A stretch of 64,000 nt of DNA from Aspidapion aeneum. Lineage: Eukaryota > Arthropoda > Insecta > Coleoptera > Brentidae. Below are positions 33,788 through 45,700 of this stretch, piece after piece; the stretch's first letter is position 1, and every line of letters begins with the position of its first letter. The stretch spans positions 8,285,977-8,349,976 of the forward strand of contig OY755045.1 of the NCBI GenBank assembly GCA_963576565.1. The letters run 5' to 3'. Below the pieces are notes generated by a model. It saw nothing but the letters and a program-made list of their open reading frames with translations, was not told where the DNA came from and ran no database searches. The translations under genes were made by a program, and so were the position numbers.

Positions 33788-36700
33788 TTAAGTGTCTTCA
33801 CAAATATCCAAAATGGGCAGATCGGGTAGTCGAAAACCAATGTTGTTTTGACACACAGCTACGTTATCATGATTAGCTACAATAATATCAGAAGCACCGG
33901 AGATATATTGACAGCCTGCAGGAATTGTGATTCCTCCTGTATCGATTGGTTGTTCTTCTAAAGGATCTCCACATAATGAGTTTTCAGTGTCTTCGTCTGT
34001 ATCAGTCTGTAATAGAAAATGAGAAAGTTTATTTATTTATTTAATACAGTCTTCGAACATTAAACCCCGTAGAAGCAGCATGTTTTCTAATTGATTGAGG
34101 CTAATATTTACAACGAGGCCAGGGGGGGAAAGAACCCAAATTGCCACGTTTACATAATGTGATAAGAGAACTAAAAAGGCATAATTAAATAAACGGTATT
34201 TTCTTTAAAAATTAACATTACTTTCATTCAAAATAAAATGTAAAAAAGAAAGAAATTACATTAATTAATAATAATTGTGTACTTTAAACGTTCGAAAAAA
34301 TTAACAACGCGGCAACCTCGCCAACAACGGCGTGTTCGATGACGTACTGTCACTTGTTATTGATGGCCGTCATTGTATTTTGAATTGTTGTGGACTAAAA
34401 GGTGATCCGTGTTAAAAAGCCTGTGATTTTGTGATTTTTTATTATTTTTATTGCGTTAAAGTCAATATGGTGCGAGGTGTGTAAAACATCTCATGCCGTA
34501 GGAAATAAACGGTCCTTTAACAAGTAAGTAAACATCTTATACATATTAATATATCCAAATATGTCAACATACAGGGACTCTAATCTTCACTTCACCACTC
34601 TATGAGTAAGTGATCGTTATGGTAGAATGCAAAAAGTCTCGAAAAAAAAAAGTGTGATAAATATTTTTTTTTATGTAATGTGTACATTTCTGTTACGTAT
34701 AACTTTTTGTACTTTTTAGATTTTTTTCTTAAAACTAGATCAATAAAAAAAAATTAAGAAATTCCTTATTTTACTTACAACAAACATAAAATATAAAAGG
34801 CATCTTAAAAGTTTTTTAAGCCTATAATGATTATCTCTTTCTAATCTACAAAAACAAAGGAGTCAAGGAATAAAAAATGTAATACTTTTTACCACTCTTG
34901 TGGTTTATAGTAGTAAAAACAAGTGTGATAATATTGATTAAAAAAATTTAATCTATACTTTTTTAACAAATTTGTTAAGTGTACTTTTAGAATTTCCTAA
35001 AATTAAAAAATATAAAAAATAACTTATATCACTTAAAAACAACATAAAAAAGGCAACAAAAACGTGTTTAAACAAACAATAATTCTCCTTCTCTTTAATT
35101 TATTCAAATCAAAGAAAACAAGAATAAAAACACTATAATACTGCGTTTTTAATCAGAAAATTAAAGAAAAAGGTGTTTCAAAATTTAATAACATAATTTT
35201 AGTGATTTTAAAACTCTGTATCTCGAAAACTAAGCGTTTGTGGACCCATGTTTATATAAAAATTTGGTTTTAAAATCGCTGAAAATTATGTTATTGAATT
35301 TTAAAACACCCACCCAAATTGCCACGTTTACATAATGTGATAAGATAACTAAAAAGGCATAATTAAATAAACGGTATTTTCTTTAAAAATTAACATTATT
35401 TTCATTCAAAATAAAATGTAAAAGCCTATCTTATTAGTTTCACCAAGATAAATACAATAAAATATTTTTACCTTTGTCAAATTACATTAATTAATAATAA
35501 TTGTGTACTTTAAACTTTCGAAAAAATTAACAGCACGGCAACCTCGCCAATAACGGCGTGTCACTTGTTATTGATGGCCGTCATTGTATTTTGAATCGTT
35601 GTGGACTAGAAGGTGATCCGTGCTAAAAAACCTGTAATTTTGTGATTTTTTATTGCTTTTTTTGCGTTAAAGTCGATACGGTAAAAAAGTGCGAGGTGTG
35701 TAAAACATCCCATGCCGTAGGAAATAAACGGTCCTTTTACAAGTAAGTAAATAGCTTATTTATCTGTAAACAAAACATAGGCGTAGTAAAATATTTTAAG
35801 CATTGTTATGTAAACAAACAGCCGGTTCTTAAGCTGCCAGATTGTTTTAAATGTATTATAACTGTACGATTTTGTATTATTACTATTGAGATTCAAAAAA
35901 TAATATACTTGCTACAATAGAATGTTGAATCATTTTTATTATAAAAAAGTATTCTCTGGTTTAATGCTGTATTATGGTTTTGTACAATTTTTAAGATTTA
36001 CAAAAAAAATGTTTGTATCCTTAAAGGTTTAGGAATGTTTTCAAATTGACTTTACAACAATGTCTGGAGATAATTTACTTAAACAAACCTGCCTATGGTT
36101 TCAGGTTATGCTGCTTCTAAGTTCAATGTTCTAAGAATACAGTTCTGTTTCAAACGGATTATTTTCAAAATTGGTTTTTTGAGATGCGAAAGTCGAATAG
36201 AAACACTTGTTTACTTTGTCCGTTAGAGGACGCTTCACACTGCACTTCTGATTATTTAAAATAACCATAACTTTGTTCTCAGTGTAGATTTTTTACTTTT
36301 TTTGTAAAAAGATCATTTCTTAGGCATTTCAAAGCACAAAAGGTACTCTTGTTACAATCTGATAAAGTAAGCCATTTTCATATATCAATAACAATATACT
36401 ATTATTTTTTACCTCTGTATTTCTCTCTGGTAGCGTGATGGCCACTTCTATTATTTCCCGAGGCTTCTGCAAGTTGCCCAATTTGTGAGACTGTCGGTGC
36501 GCCTCATAAGCTACCACGTTGATAGAGCTGTAAGGACACTTGTCACACCTAAAAGGTCAAAAGGAGAACTAACTAAGGACATTCCTCGTAAGATAAGTGT
36601 CCTTAGAACTAATGCAAAAGAGTAGACAAGCGGGTTAGGAAAGTAATTTTTTTTTTTAACTTTACAAACTTTTAGGTAATATCAAACAAGTTTCGTCGCT

Positions 36701-39700
36701 AATTGGGCAAAAAGGAGTTTTTTTTTTGTTTCCCTTATATTTTTCCGTGGGTAGCCTGAAAGCTTAACCTCACGGGGGTCCAAGATCCAATGGACACCTA
36801 ATAAGTGTTGACAGTTAACCGTTTCGTCCTTATGGGACTCCTCAGAACACTGCTGGTCAATGTGACAAATCTTGCGAAGTTAATCAGACGGTTTTGTCTC
36901 TAATTAAATGTAATTAGTGAGCGAACTATAGCAAGAGGCGCCATCTACCGAGATACGAGAGAAACAAAAAACCAAAAGCAGGAAAAACACGACTATACGA
37001 TATCGATCAATGAAAAGATCGAATGCAAATAAAAGAAAACAACTATAGTCCGTGACCTACGACAGCTCTTTGTCTTTCAGGCCGGATCAACACAGATTGC
37101 ATTTTTACCCGTCTTCAAGACAGTGAGCGTCAATCAACGGAATTTTTAAGCCAAATAATACTAACAAATAGTGATGGGTCGTTCGCGAATGAACCGGTTC
37201 AAAGATCCGGATCTTTATACTGAGCCGTGAGAACCGACTCCCGGATTTTCAAAGAGCCGGTTCGCGGATCCGCGATCTGTGAGGATCTGTCGATTGAGAA
37301 AGCGTCCGAATATTTACGAACTCTTCCGACCACGAAACTCCCGACTGAACCGCAGTTGAAACCGCTCGAAAAGATCAAGCGACCGAAGAGATCCGAGATC
37401 CGTTGAATCGCATGAATCGCAAAGACACAGAACACTGAAGGGAGGCTGCGTAAAGAGCACGTTGACAACTTTTATTTAAAAACTTTATTTTTTACGGCAC
37501 AATTTTATGATAATTTATTTACTTAATTACTTGAAAACAAAAGGACGTGTTTCTTGATATTTTGTTTATGGTCCAACTACAATGACTTTGTTATAGTTTT
37601 CTTATGTCCCGTCAAGGATTTGGTGGCGCCACCTCTCAACCCCGTGTACTCTAGAGGTCTATTCTCAAGGTTAATTAGGGAGTCTATTCTTTGAGTTTAG
37701 TTAGAAAATAGCTTTAAAAAATAAAGAGATCCGGATCCGCGAGCCGGTTCAGTGAGTCGGCTCTTTGTACTGACCCGGATCCGTTGAGCCGGATCTCAAA
37801 AAAGACCCGGATTGCCCATCACTACTAACAAACGTGGAATTTCGTACCCGTGAATTTAAAAATCAAACAAGTTTCGTGGCTAATCGGGCAAAACGGAGTT
37901 TTTTTTGTTTCCCTTATATTTTTCCGTGGGTAGCCTGAAAGCTTAACCTCACGGGGGTCCAAGATCCAATGGACACCTAATAAGTGTTGACAGTTAACCG
38001 TTTCGTCCTTATGGGACTCCTCAGAACACTGCTGGTCAATGTGACAAATCTTGCGAAGTTAATCAGACGGTTTTGTCTCTAATTAAATGTAATTAGTGAG
38101 CGAACTATAGCAAGAGGCGCCATCTACCGAGATACGAGAGAAACAAAAAACCAAAAGCAGGCAAAAACACTGCTATACGATATCGATCAATGAAAAGATC
38201 GAATGCAAATAAAAGAAAACAACTATAGTCCGTGTAATATTACTGACTCTCCCTGACCACTTTTTTATCCCTGACTTTGCTTGGTTTTTAGCCTGGGATT
38301 TACTTTTCCTTAAAGTTTTTAATATTTCTGCGAATTCAACCATTGACCTACTCTTAAATAAAAGAAATATAATTAGGTCGAAGATAAAGAAATTCTAAAG
38401 ATATAAATTATTTTTTAAAAATTTGTTTGTAAACATTAAATTGGCAACTCGTGCTGTTTATAGTTTTTTTTTTCATTGAATTTTACATGTCACTTTTAGT
38501 TTTTGAGATATGGATGATTCTACAAAAATGGTGCTGTGGAGTGGGAATGCATATTTTTCAAACACAGACTGCAAATGAAGCATAGTTTTAGTTATAAGAT
38601 TTAAAACGAAATGTTTTCTTTATGGAGCATTTGAGTTTAATGTATAAAAAAAGTTGCAAGTTTACAATTGTTTTTATTATAAAGCAAATACCTCATTCCT
38701 CTGGTGTAGTCCCAAACCAAATATTAAAAACTCAGATTGAAAAAAATATTCTAATAAATAATATTCAACCAAGTCTTAACTATTTATCAAAAAATTGATA
38801 AAACTTAAGTTTGCAGTCATATTTTTGAAAATCCGAATATACATCTTCCCGGAAAATTTTACAATTTTAAACGTGCTCCATTTTTAATAACACAATATTT
38901 GTGAATACCACCGGTTAATTTCTAGAGAAAGAGACGGCCCTGGATATCTAATTTACTTATGAGGGTGACAAGTTGTGACAGATAATGTCAACTTTAGTTT
39001 GGTTTAAGTTATAGATCTTTTTATTTTCGGCAGAAAATTAGTTTTTTTCGGAGAAATCAAAAAGGAACGCTTCAATTATCATTCCTCTGGTAAGTAAATA
39101 TTCGACTGATATCAATAGTATAATTTTTTTGTTGCTTGTTTTAAAATTATAAGTATAGGAACTTTGTTGATATAAAACTTAAGTAGTCTAAATAGATTTT
39201 GATTTAAATTGGAAAACCATTAAAAAACTCATTCCTCTGGTACTCATCCCTCTGGAATTTTTATGCAATAATTCCTAAAATTCGTGAAAATAAATGTTTC
39301 TTAGCTTACACCTAATTAGTTACATAAATTTAAAAAAAACAAAATTATTTACTGTGCTGTACTGTTATTTAAAGGCAATGACCCACTTTTGCTAGAATCA
39401 TCCATATACTCTACTTGCACATACCTGTATACACTGGTATCATTCGGATGTTTCGCTGCAAGATGCCTTTTAAGACTGGAAGTTTGGATACAAGTAAATC
39501 CGCAGTGTGGGCACATATATTGTTTGGCCTTAAAAAAAAACAAACCTTTAGGGAACGTCCTTAAATTATGTAACGCAAAAATTCTGGATTTTTGACCACC
39601 CCCCCCCCTTCCCCTCTCGTAACACATTAAAAAAACTCTGCCAATATATGGGCCCCTAAGCTCACACTAGGTACTATAGTTATAGTGTACGTGTGAGCTA

Positions 39701-42700
39701 ATAAAACTGAAATATATCTTAATCAACTCCAGACTAAATTACCTTTTGTTTGATACCACACAAGCCATGTTTTGACTTAAACCCAAATTTTTGAAATCTA
39801 CCCCCACCCTTAAAAAAACAAAAAACTAAAATGTATTTTGTTAAACTCCGGACTCAATTACCTTTCGTTTGATATCACACACACCATATTTTCACTTAAA
39901 CTCAATTTTTTTAAATACACCCCCACCCTTTTTTCTAAAATAAATTAAAATGTATTTTGTTTAACTGCAGACTCAATTACCTTTCGTTTGATATCACACA
40001 CGCCATATTTTCACATAAACTCTAATTTTTGAAATCTACCCCCACCCTTTTATTTGGTTTGTGTTCGGTGGATTTTGTTCATTTTTAAATGGGACCATCT
40101 CGACCCAAGACCCAGCCTAGGTACCAAATTTATTAAAATCGGCCAAGCGGTTTTTGAGTTATGCGCGTTGGTCGTTACAGACAGACATACAGACAGACAG
40201 ACGGCGCAACAAAAAAGTTTCAAAATCATCTGAAACGCAAAGATATATAAAAAAATTTGAAATCGGAGCAACTTTTTTTTTCTCGAAAAAATTAGGATCA
40301 CCATAGCTCACACTACTATAGTATAGTATATGTGTGAGCTAAAACATTGAGTGTTACGCAAGGCCAAACCTCCCTGTTTGTCAAATTTAAAAAAAGACTG
40401 TGTAGTGTTAGACAAAACTGACACCATTCAAAAAAGAGGTAAACATTTTTATGCCTCCTGAAAATTTCATAATTGGACAAAATGTCTAGATATAAATTTT
40501 TAACTTTGTCAAAAATGATCAAAATTGGCAGAATAAGTGTTTTTAGCAATGTTTGCTGAATTTTAAAATTACTATAATTATCTAGACTATATTTTGTCCA
40601 ATTGTGATTATTCCGAGAAATTAAAAAAAACAAACCTTTAGGGAACGTCCTTAAATTCTGTAACGCAAAAATTCTGGATTTTTGACCCCCCCACCTCCCC
40701 CTCTCGTAACACATTAAAAAAACATTGAGTGTAACGCAAGGCCAAACCCCCTTGTTTGTCAAATTTAAAAAAAGACTGTGTAGTGTTAGACAAAACTGAC
40801 ACCATTCAAAAAAGAGGTAAACATTTTTATGCCTCCTGAAAATTTCATAATTGGACAAAATGTCTAGATATAAATTTTTAACTTTGTCAAAAATGATCAA
40901 AATTGGCAGAATAAGTGTTTTTAGCAATGTTTGCTGAATTTTAAAATTTTTATCTAGACTATATTTTGTCCAGTTGTGATTATTTCGAGAAATTAAAAAA
41001 AAAACAAACCATTAGGGAACGTCCTTAAATTATGTAACGCAAAAATTCTGGATTTTTGACCCCCCCTTCCCCCTCTCGTAACACATTAAAAAAACATTGA
41101 GTGTAACGCAAGCCCAAACCCCCCTGTTTGTCAAATTTAAAAAAAGACTGTGTAGTGTTAGACAAAACTGACACCATTCAAAAAAGAAGTAAACATTTTT
41201 ATGCCTCCTGAAAATTTCATAATTGGACAAAATGTCTAGATATAAATTTTTAACTTTGTCAAAAATGATCAAAATTGGCAGAATAAGTGTTTTTAGCAAT
41301 GTTTGCTGAATTTTAAAATTTTTATCTAGACTATATTTTGTCCAATTGTGATTATTCCGAGAAATTAAAAAAAACAAACCTTTAGGGAACGTCCTTAAAT
41401 TATGTAACGCAAAAATTCTGGATTTTTGACCCCCCCTTCCCCCTCTCGTAACACATTAAAAAAACATTGAGTGTAACGCAAGCCCAAACCCCCTTGTTTG
41501 TCAAATTTAAAAAAAGACTGTGTAGTGTTAGACAAAACTGACACAATTCAAAAAAGAGGTAAACATTTTTATGCCTCCTGAAAATTTCATAATTGGACAA
41601 AATGTCTAGATATAAATTTTTAACTTTGTCAAAAATGATCAAAATTGGCAGAATAAGTGTTTTTAGCAATGTTTGCTGAATTTTAAAATTTTTATCTAGA
41701 CTATATTTTGTCCCATTGTGATTATTCCGCTAAATGAATAAACTCAACGATCTCTAAAATTAGAAACAAACGAAATGTAGAAAATTCTCAAAACAATAAT
41801 CCCTTGGGTGTTAGTAACATTCCATATGTTCAAGGGATTTCAGAAAATATAGGACGAATAGCCACACACTATAATATAAAAACATATTTTCATCAGGAAA
41901 TACGATAAGAAGTTTTGTAACTAAAACAAAACCAAAAAATCCCTCAAATAATAAGGAATGCATTTAACAAATCCCGTGTGAGGGTGGTAAATCATATGTA
42001 AGTGAAACGAAACGCCCTCTTCATTAGGTTAGAGTAAATGAACATTAAAAAAGTAAACAATTAGCATGCATGGTCAAATCGCACCCCCGCTAAAAAATAG
42101 TCACAACTCAAAAAACATTGTTTTGAGAAAATCGCTGTTAAAGAATTTAGTTCATTAGACAGATTCATTTTTCATTTACATGACAAATTACGAGTTAACA
42201 TGTTATTTTATATCAACAGGAACCTATTAACTCAATGTAATTAGTGCAGTACGTTTCTCAGAAAAAATGATTTTTGTCGTTTTTAGTTAAAAAAAAGACA
42301 AAAACCCGATATTGTGACACTTTTTTAGAACAAGGCATCATGACGTTGTAAATCAAGATGTCATGCAGGATGGTAAATAATATAAAAAAAGAAAATTAAT
42401 AAAGAAGAAACTTTGTATTTATTTTTACAACGAGTTATAAAATGCTGAATAACAACTAGGAATGTGATTATTCTCTAATAAATTAAGATTTTTTCTTATT
42501 CTCCTCAATTCTAAGTATACTGAACAATTCAAAAACAGTCACAACACAAAAAAGAACAGTATTTTACACAAGACGCTAGCGCTACCAAGTCCACTTCCAA
42601 TCCCTGGCTTCGCATGGGTAGATCTACCAATATTATTTACCTCATGTATTAGAATCGATGTACAGGGTGATTTTCACTTGAATAATTCTAACCACATGAA

Positions 42701-45700
42701 AATAGAAAGTTTCAAAAACCTAACTTAACGAAACCTAATCAGATCTAACCGAACCGAACCAAAGCAAACTAAACCAATATTTTTTTTCAAAAAAAAACTT
42801 TCCTGACTTCCTACCTGAGATGCTAGAGGATGTGAATCCGAACCGGACCGTACCGAACCGAACCTATCCAAACCTAACCCTACCCAACTAAACCTAATTA
42901 GCAGTACGTGTTGTAGTTTAGTTTGGTTAGGTTAGGTTTGGTTCAGTTTAGTTAGGTTCGGTTTGGTTCGGTTCGGATTCACATCCTCTAGGATCCCGGG
43001 CAGGAAGTCAGGAAAGTTTTTTTTTGAAAAAAATTATTGGTTCAGTTTCCTTCGGTTCGGTTAGATTTGATTAGATTTTGTTAGGTTAGGTTTTTGAAAC
43101 TTTCTATTTTCATGTGGTTAGAATCATTCAAGTGAAAATCACCCTGTATGCATCTATTCTAAGACATGAGGTAAATAATATTGGTAGATCTGCGCTTGCG
43201 AAGCCAGGGATTGAAAGTGGACTTGGTAGCGCTAGCGTCTTGTGTATTTTACTTGTTATATGGGTCAGATTTAACCAATAGTTCACACGAAAACCTTCAC
43301 AAGACGAAATGTGACTCTTTTCAGGATGAAACTCCACGTTCACGCTATTATAAAGTCAAAAGTGACACTGTAAAGAAACGCATCCTCAGCTAAACTGGAC
43401 AAAATAAAAGAGTCACATCGCCATTTCGCGGTGAATTGTCGAAACATAAATGTGACGCTTTTATGGAAGAAAGTACAAGTTATTTCGATGATGCCGGCAG
43501 GTTTATCTCAATAACGGCGATTTTTGAGTTGTGACTCTTTTTCAGCGGGTGTGCGAAATGATCACAGGATTCAATGGTCTGAAGCTAAAGTTTTGCATAA
43601 GGAGTCGCATTGGCGAAAACGAAAGTTTCTGAAATACAAACTTCTTATAACTCCTTGTTTTGTAGCAATATAATGATTGGTCTTAAAATTTCGGTAATGT
43701 CCCGTATGTGTAGATTTCCACTTGAAAAGAGTTAGAGATACTTACTAACCGAAAACCGTCGTGTTTAAAATAAAATAAGACAATGGAGGTCCAAAATTTT
43801 ATTTTTAAACCTTGCTGTTTTATATAAGTACTATTAAATATCTGAACCTTACCGATTTTATATGCGTCATACTATGCCTTCTCAAACAATTGTGATCGCC
43901 AGTTTTGAAATCACAGTAAAGGCATTTGTATGGTTTTGCGCCAGTATGTTGTCTCAGATGCAACTAAAACGCAAATTATAGAAAGAAACAAACATTTCAA
44001 AAAAAGATTAAAAATTATTTAAAAAAAGGGGGAATAAAAACATAAAAAGAAAATAGAATAAAAGTTGTTCTATGTGAAAAAGAAAAAATACTCTGCCAAT
44101 CTATGGGCACCTAAGCTCACACTAGGTACTATAATTATAGTGTACGTGTGAGTTAATATATAACTAAAAACTGAAATATATTTTATTGAACTCCAGACTC
44201 AATTACCTTTCGTTTGATACCACACAAGCCATGTTTTGACTTAAACTTTAATTTTTCAAATCTACCCCACCTTTTTTTTAAACTAAAATGTATTTTGTTT
44301 AACTCCAGACTCAATTACCTTTCGTTTGATATCACACACGCCATATTTCCACATAAACACTAATTTTTTAAATTTACCCCCACCCTTTTTTTTAAAGTAA
44401 AATGTATTTTATTTAACTCTAGACGCAATTACCTTTCGTTTGATATCACACACGCCATATTTTTACATAAACTCTAATTTTTGATATATATACCCCCACC
44501 CTTTTATTTGGCTTGTGTTCGGTGGATTTTGTTCATTTTTAAATGGGACCATTTCGACCCAAAACCCAGCGTAGGTACCAAATTTCATTAAAATCGGGCA
44601 AGCGGTTTTTGAGTTATGCGCGTTGGTTGTTACAGACATACAGACAGACAGACAGACGGCGCAACAAAAAAGTTTCAAAATCATCTGAAACGCAAAGATA
44701 TATAAAAATTTTTGAAATCGGAGCAACTTTTTTTTCTCGAAAAAATTAGGATCACTAAAGCTCACACTACTATAGTGTAGTGTGAGCTAAAAATAATAAA
44801 ATGAAAACAAAAATTTAAAAAAAAAATTAAAATTAAAAACAAAAACAAAAGAAGAATAGAAAAAAAATAATTTTACATTTTCTAGTTGTTTTAGATGAAG
44901 AAAGAAATATATTAAAAAAATAATAAAAATTTATAAGAAAAAAAAAGGGGAATAAATTTTTTTTTAAATTATAAAAATAAAAGAAAAAAACCAGAAAAAA
45001 AGATTCTTAGATTTTCTAGTTGTTCTATACGAAAAAGAAAAAAATAAACAAAGGAAAAAATAATAAAAAAGGCAAAATTAAAAAAAAAACTAAAAAGAAG
45101 ATTAGAAAAAAAAAATAAACAAAATAAAGAGTCAAAAAATAATTTTACATTGCCTAGTTTCAGAAGAAAAAGAAAAAAAATTAAAAGAAAAAAAATCAAA
45201 TAATAAAAAGGAAAAACCACAAAGATTCTTACATTTAACGTATGTTTCCTAGTTGTTTTGTGTCCGCAGATTTTGCACACATAAGGTCGGTAGTCTTGAT
45301 GAACGGATTTTATATGGCATTTCAGATTTTTTTGAGAATAAAAACTCCTTGCACAGAACTGACATGTATGAAGGTAGTTTAAGGTCTAAAAAAATATTAT
45401 ACATTTAAGTACTGTTCATACTCGTCTTAGTCTTTTGTTTTTGATTAGTCTTTGTCCTTTGATTAGTCTTAGCTGTCTTAAACAAAATCGGCTGTTCATA
45501 CTCGTCTTTTGTTTTTGATTAGTCTTATTCATAACTCACTGAAAAAAAAAAAATCCCTAGCCCTCTTCAAAAGTTATTTTCTACACAAAACGATCTTATT
45601 TAACCTAATCTGTGCACGAAACACAGACACGAAAGAACAAAAGCGAAAAAGAAAAAAAGCAAATAAAATTTTGAGGTTATGTTGAGATTTTCTGTTAAAA

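Larger units (their letters stand above)
31388..35760. repeat. Three tandem copies of a 1.55-1.6-kb unit
   Basis: Units start at 31388, 32991 and 34544 with ATATTAATATATCCAAATAT. Units 1 and 2 are full (1603 and 1553 bp); unit 3 lacks an internal block (junction near 35311). Each full unit carries, on the minus strand, the terminal exon of the zinc-finger gene, and on the plus strand, a THAP-like start fragment. Outside those, the units differ by several indels and substitutions. Confidence 0.92.
41735..43650 (+). pseudogene. Penelope-like fragment, copy 2, split by a TIR element
   Basis: 41735-42079 matches the Penelope fragment at 19620 (AAACTCAACGATCTCTAAAA, CCATATGTTCAAGGGATTTC, AATCCCGTGTGAGGGTGGTA). 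After a 1476-bp insertion it resumes at 43556 with AAATGATCACAGGATTCAAT and GGAGTCGCATTGGCG. More decayed than copy 1. Confidence 0.75.

Noticed and set aside
38250..38343. Short minus-strand frame starting MVEFAEILKTLRKSKSQAKN
   Set aside because: Only about 34 codons, no domain, and the neighbouring zinc-finger exons join in phase without it.
40316..41669. Minus-strand frames of 203, 115 and 89 codons
   Set aside because: All fall in ~370-bp tandem units and repeat the same peptide; no known domain.
44791..45232. Long A-rich stretch as a retrogene poly(A) tail
   Set aside because: It is mixed AAAT/AAAG low complexity with internal repeats and no upstream retrogene.
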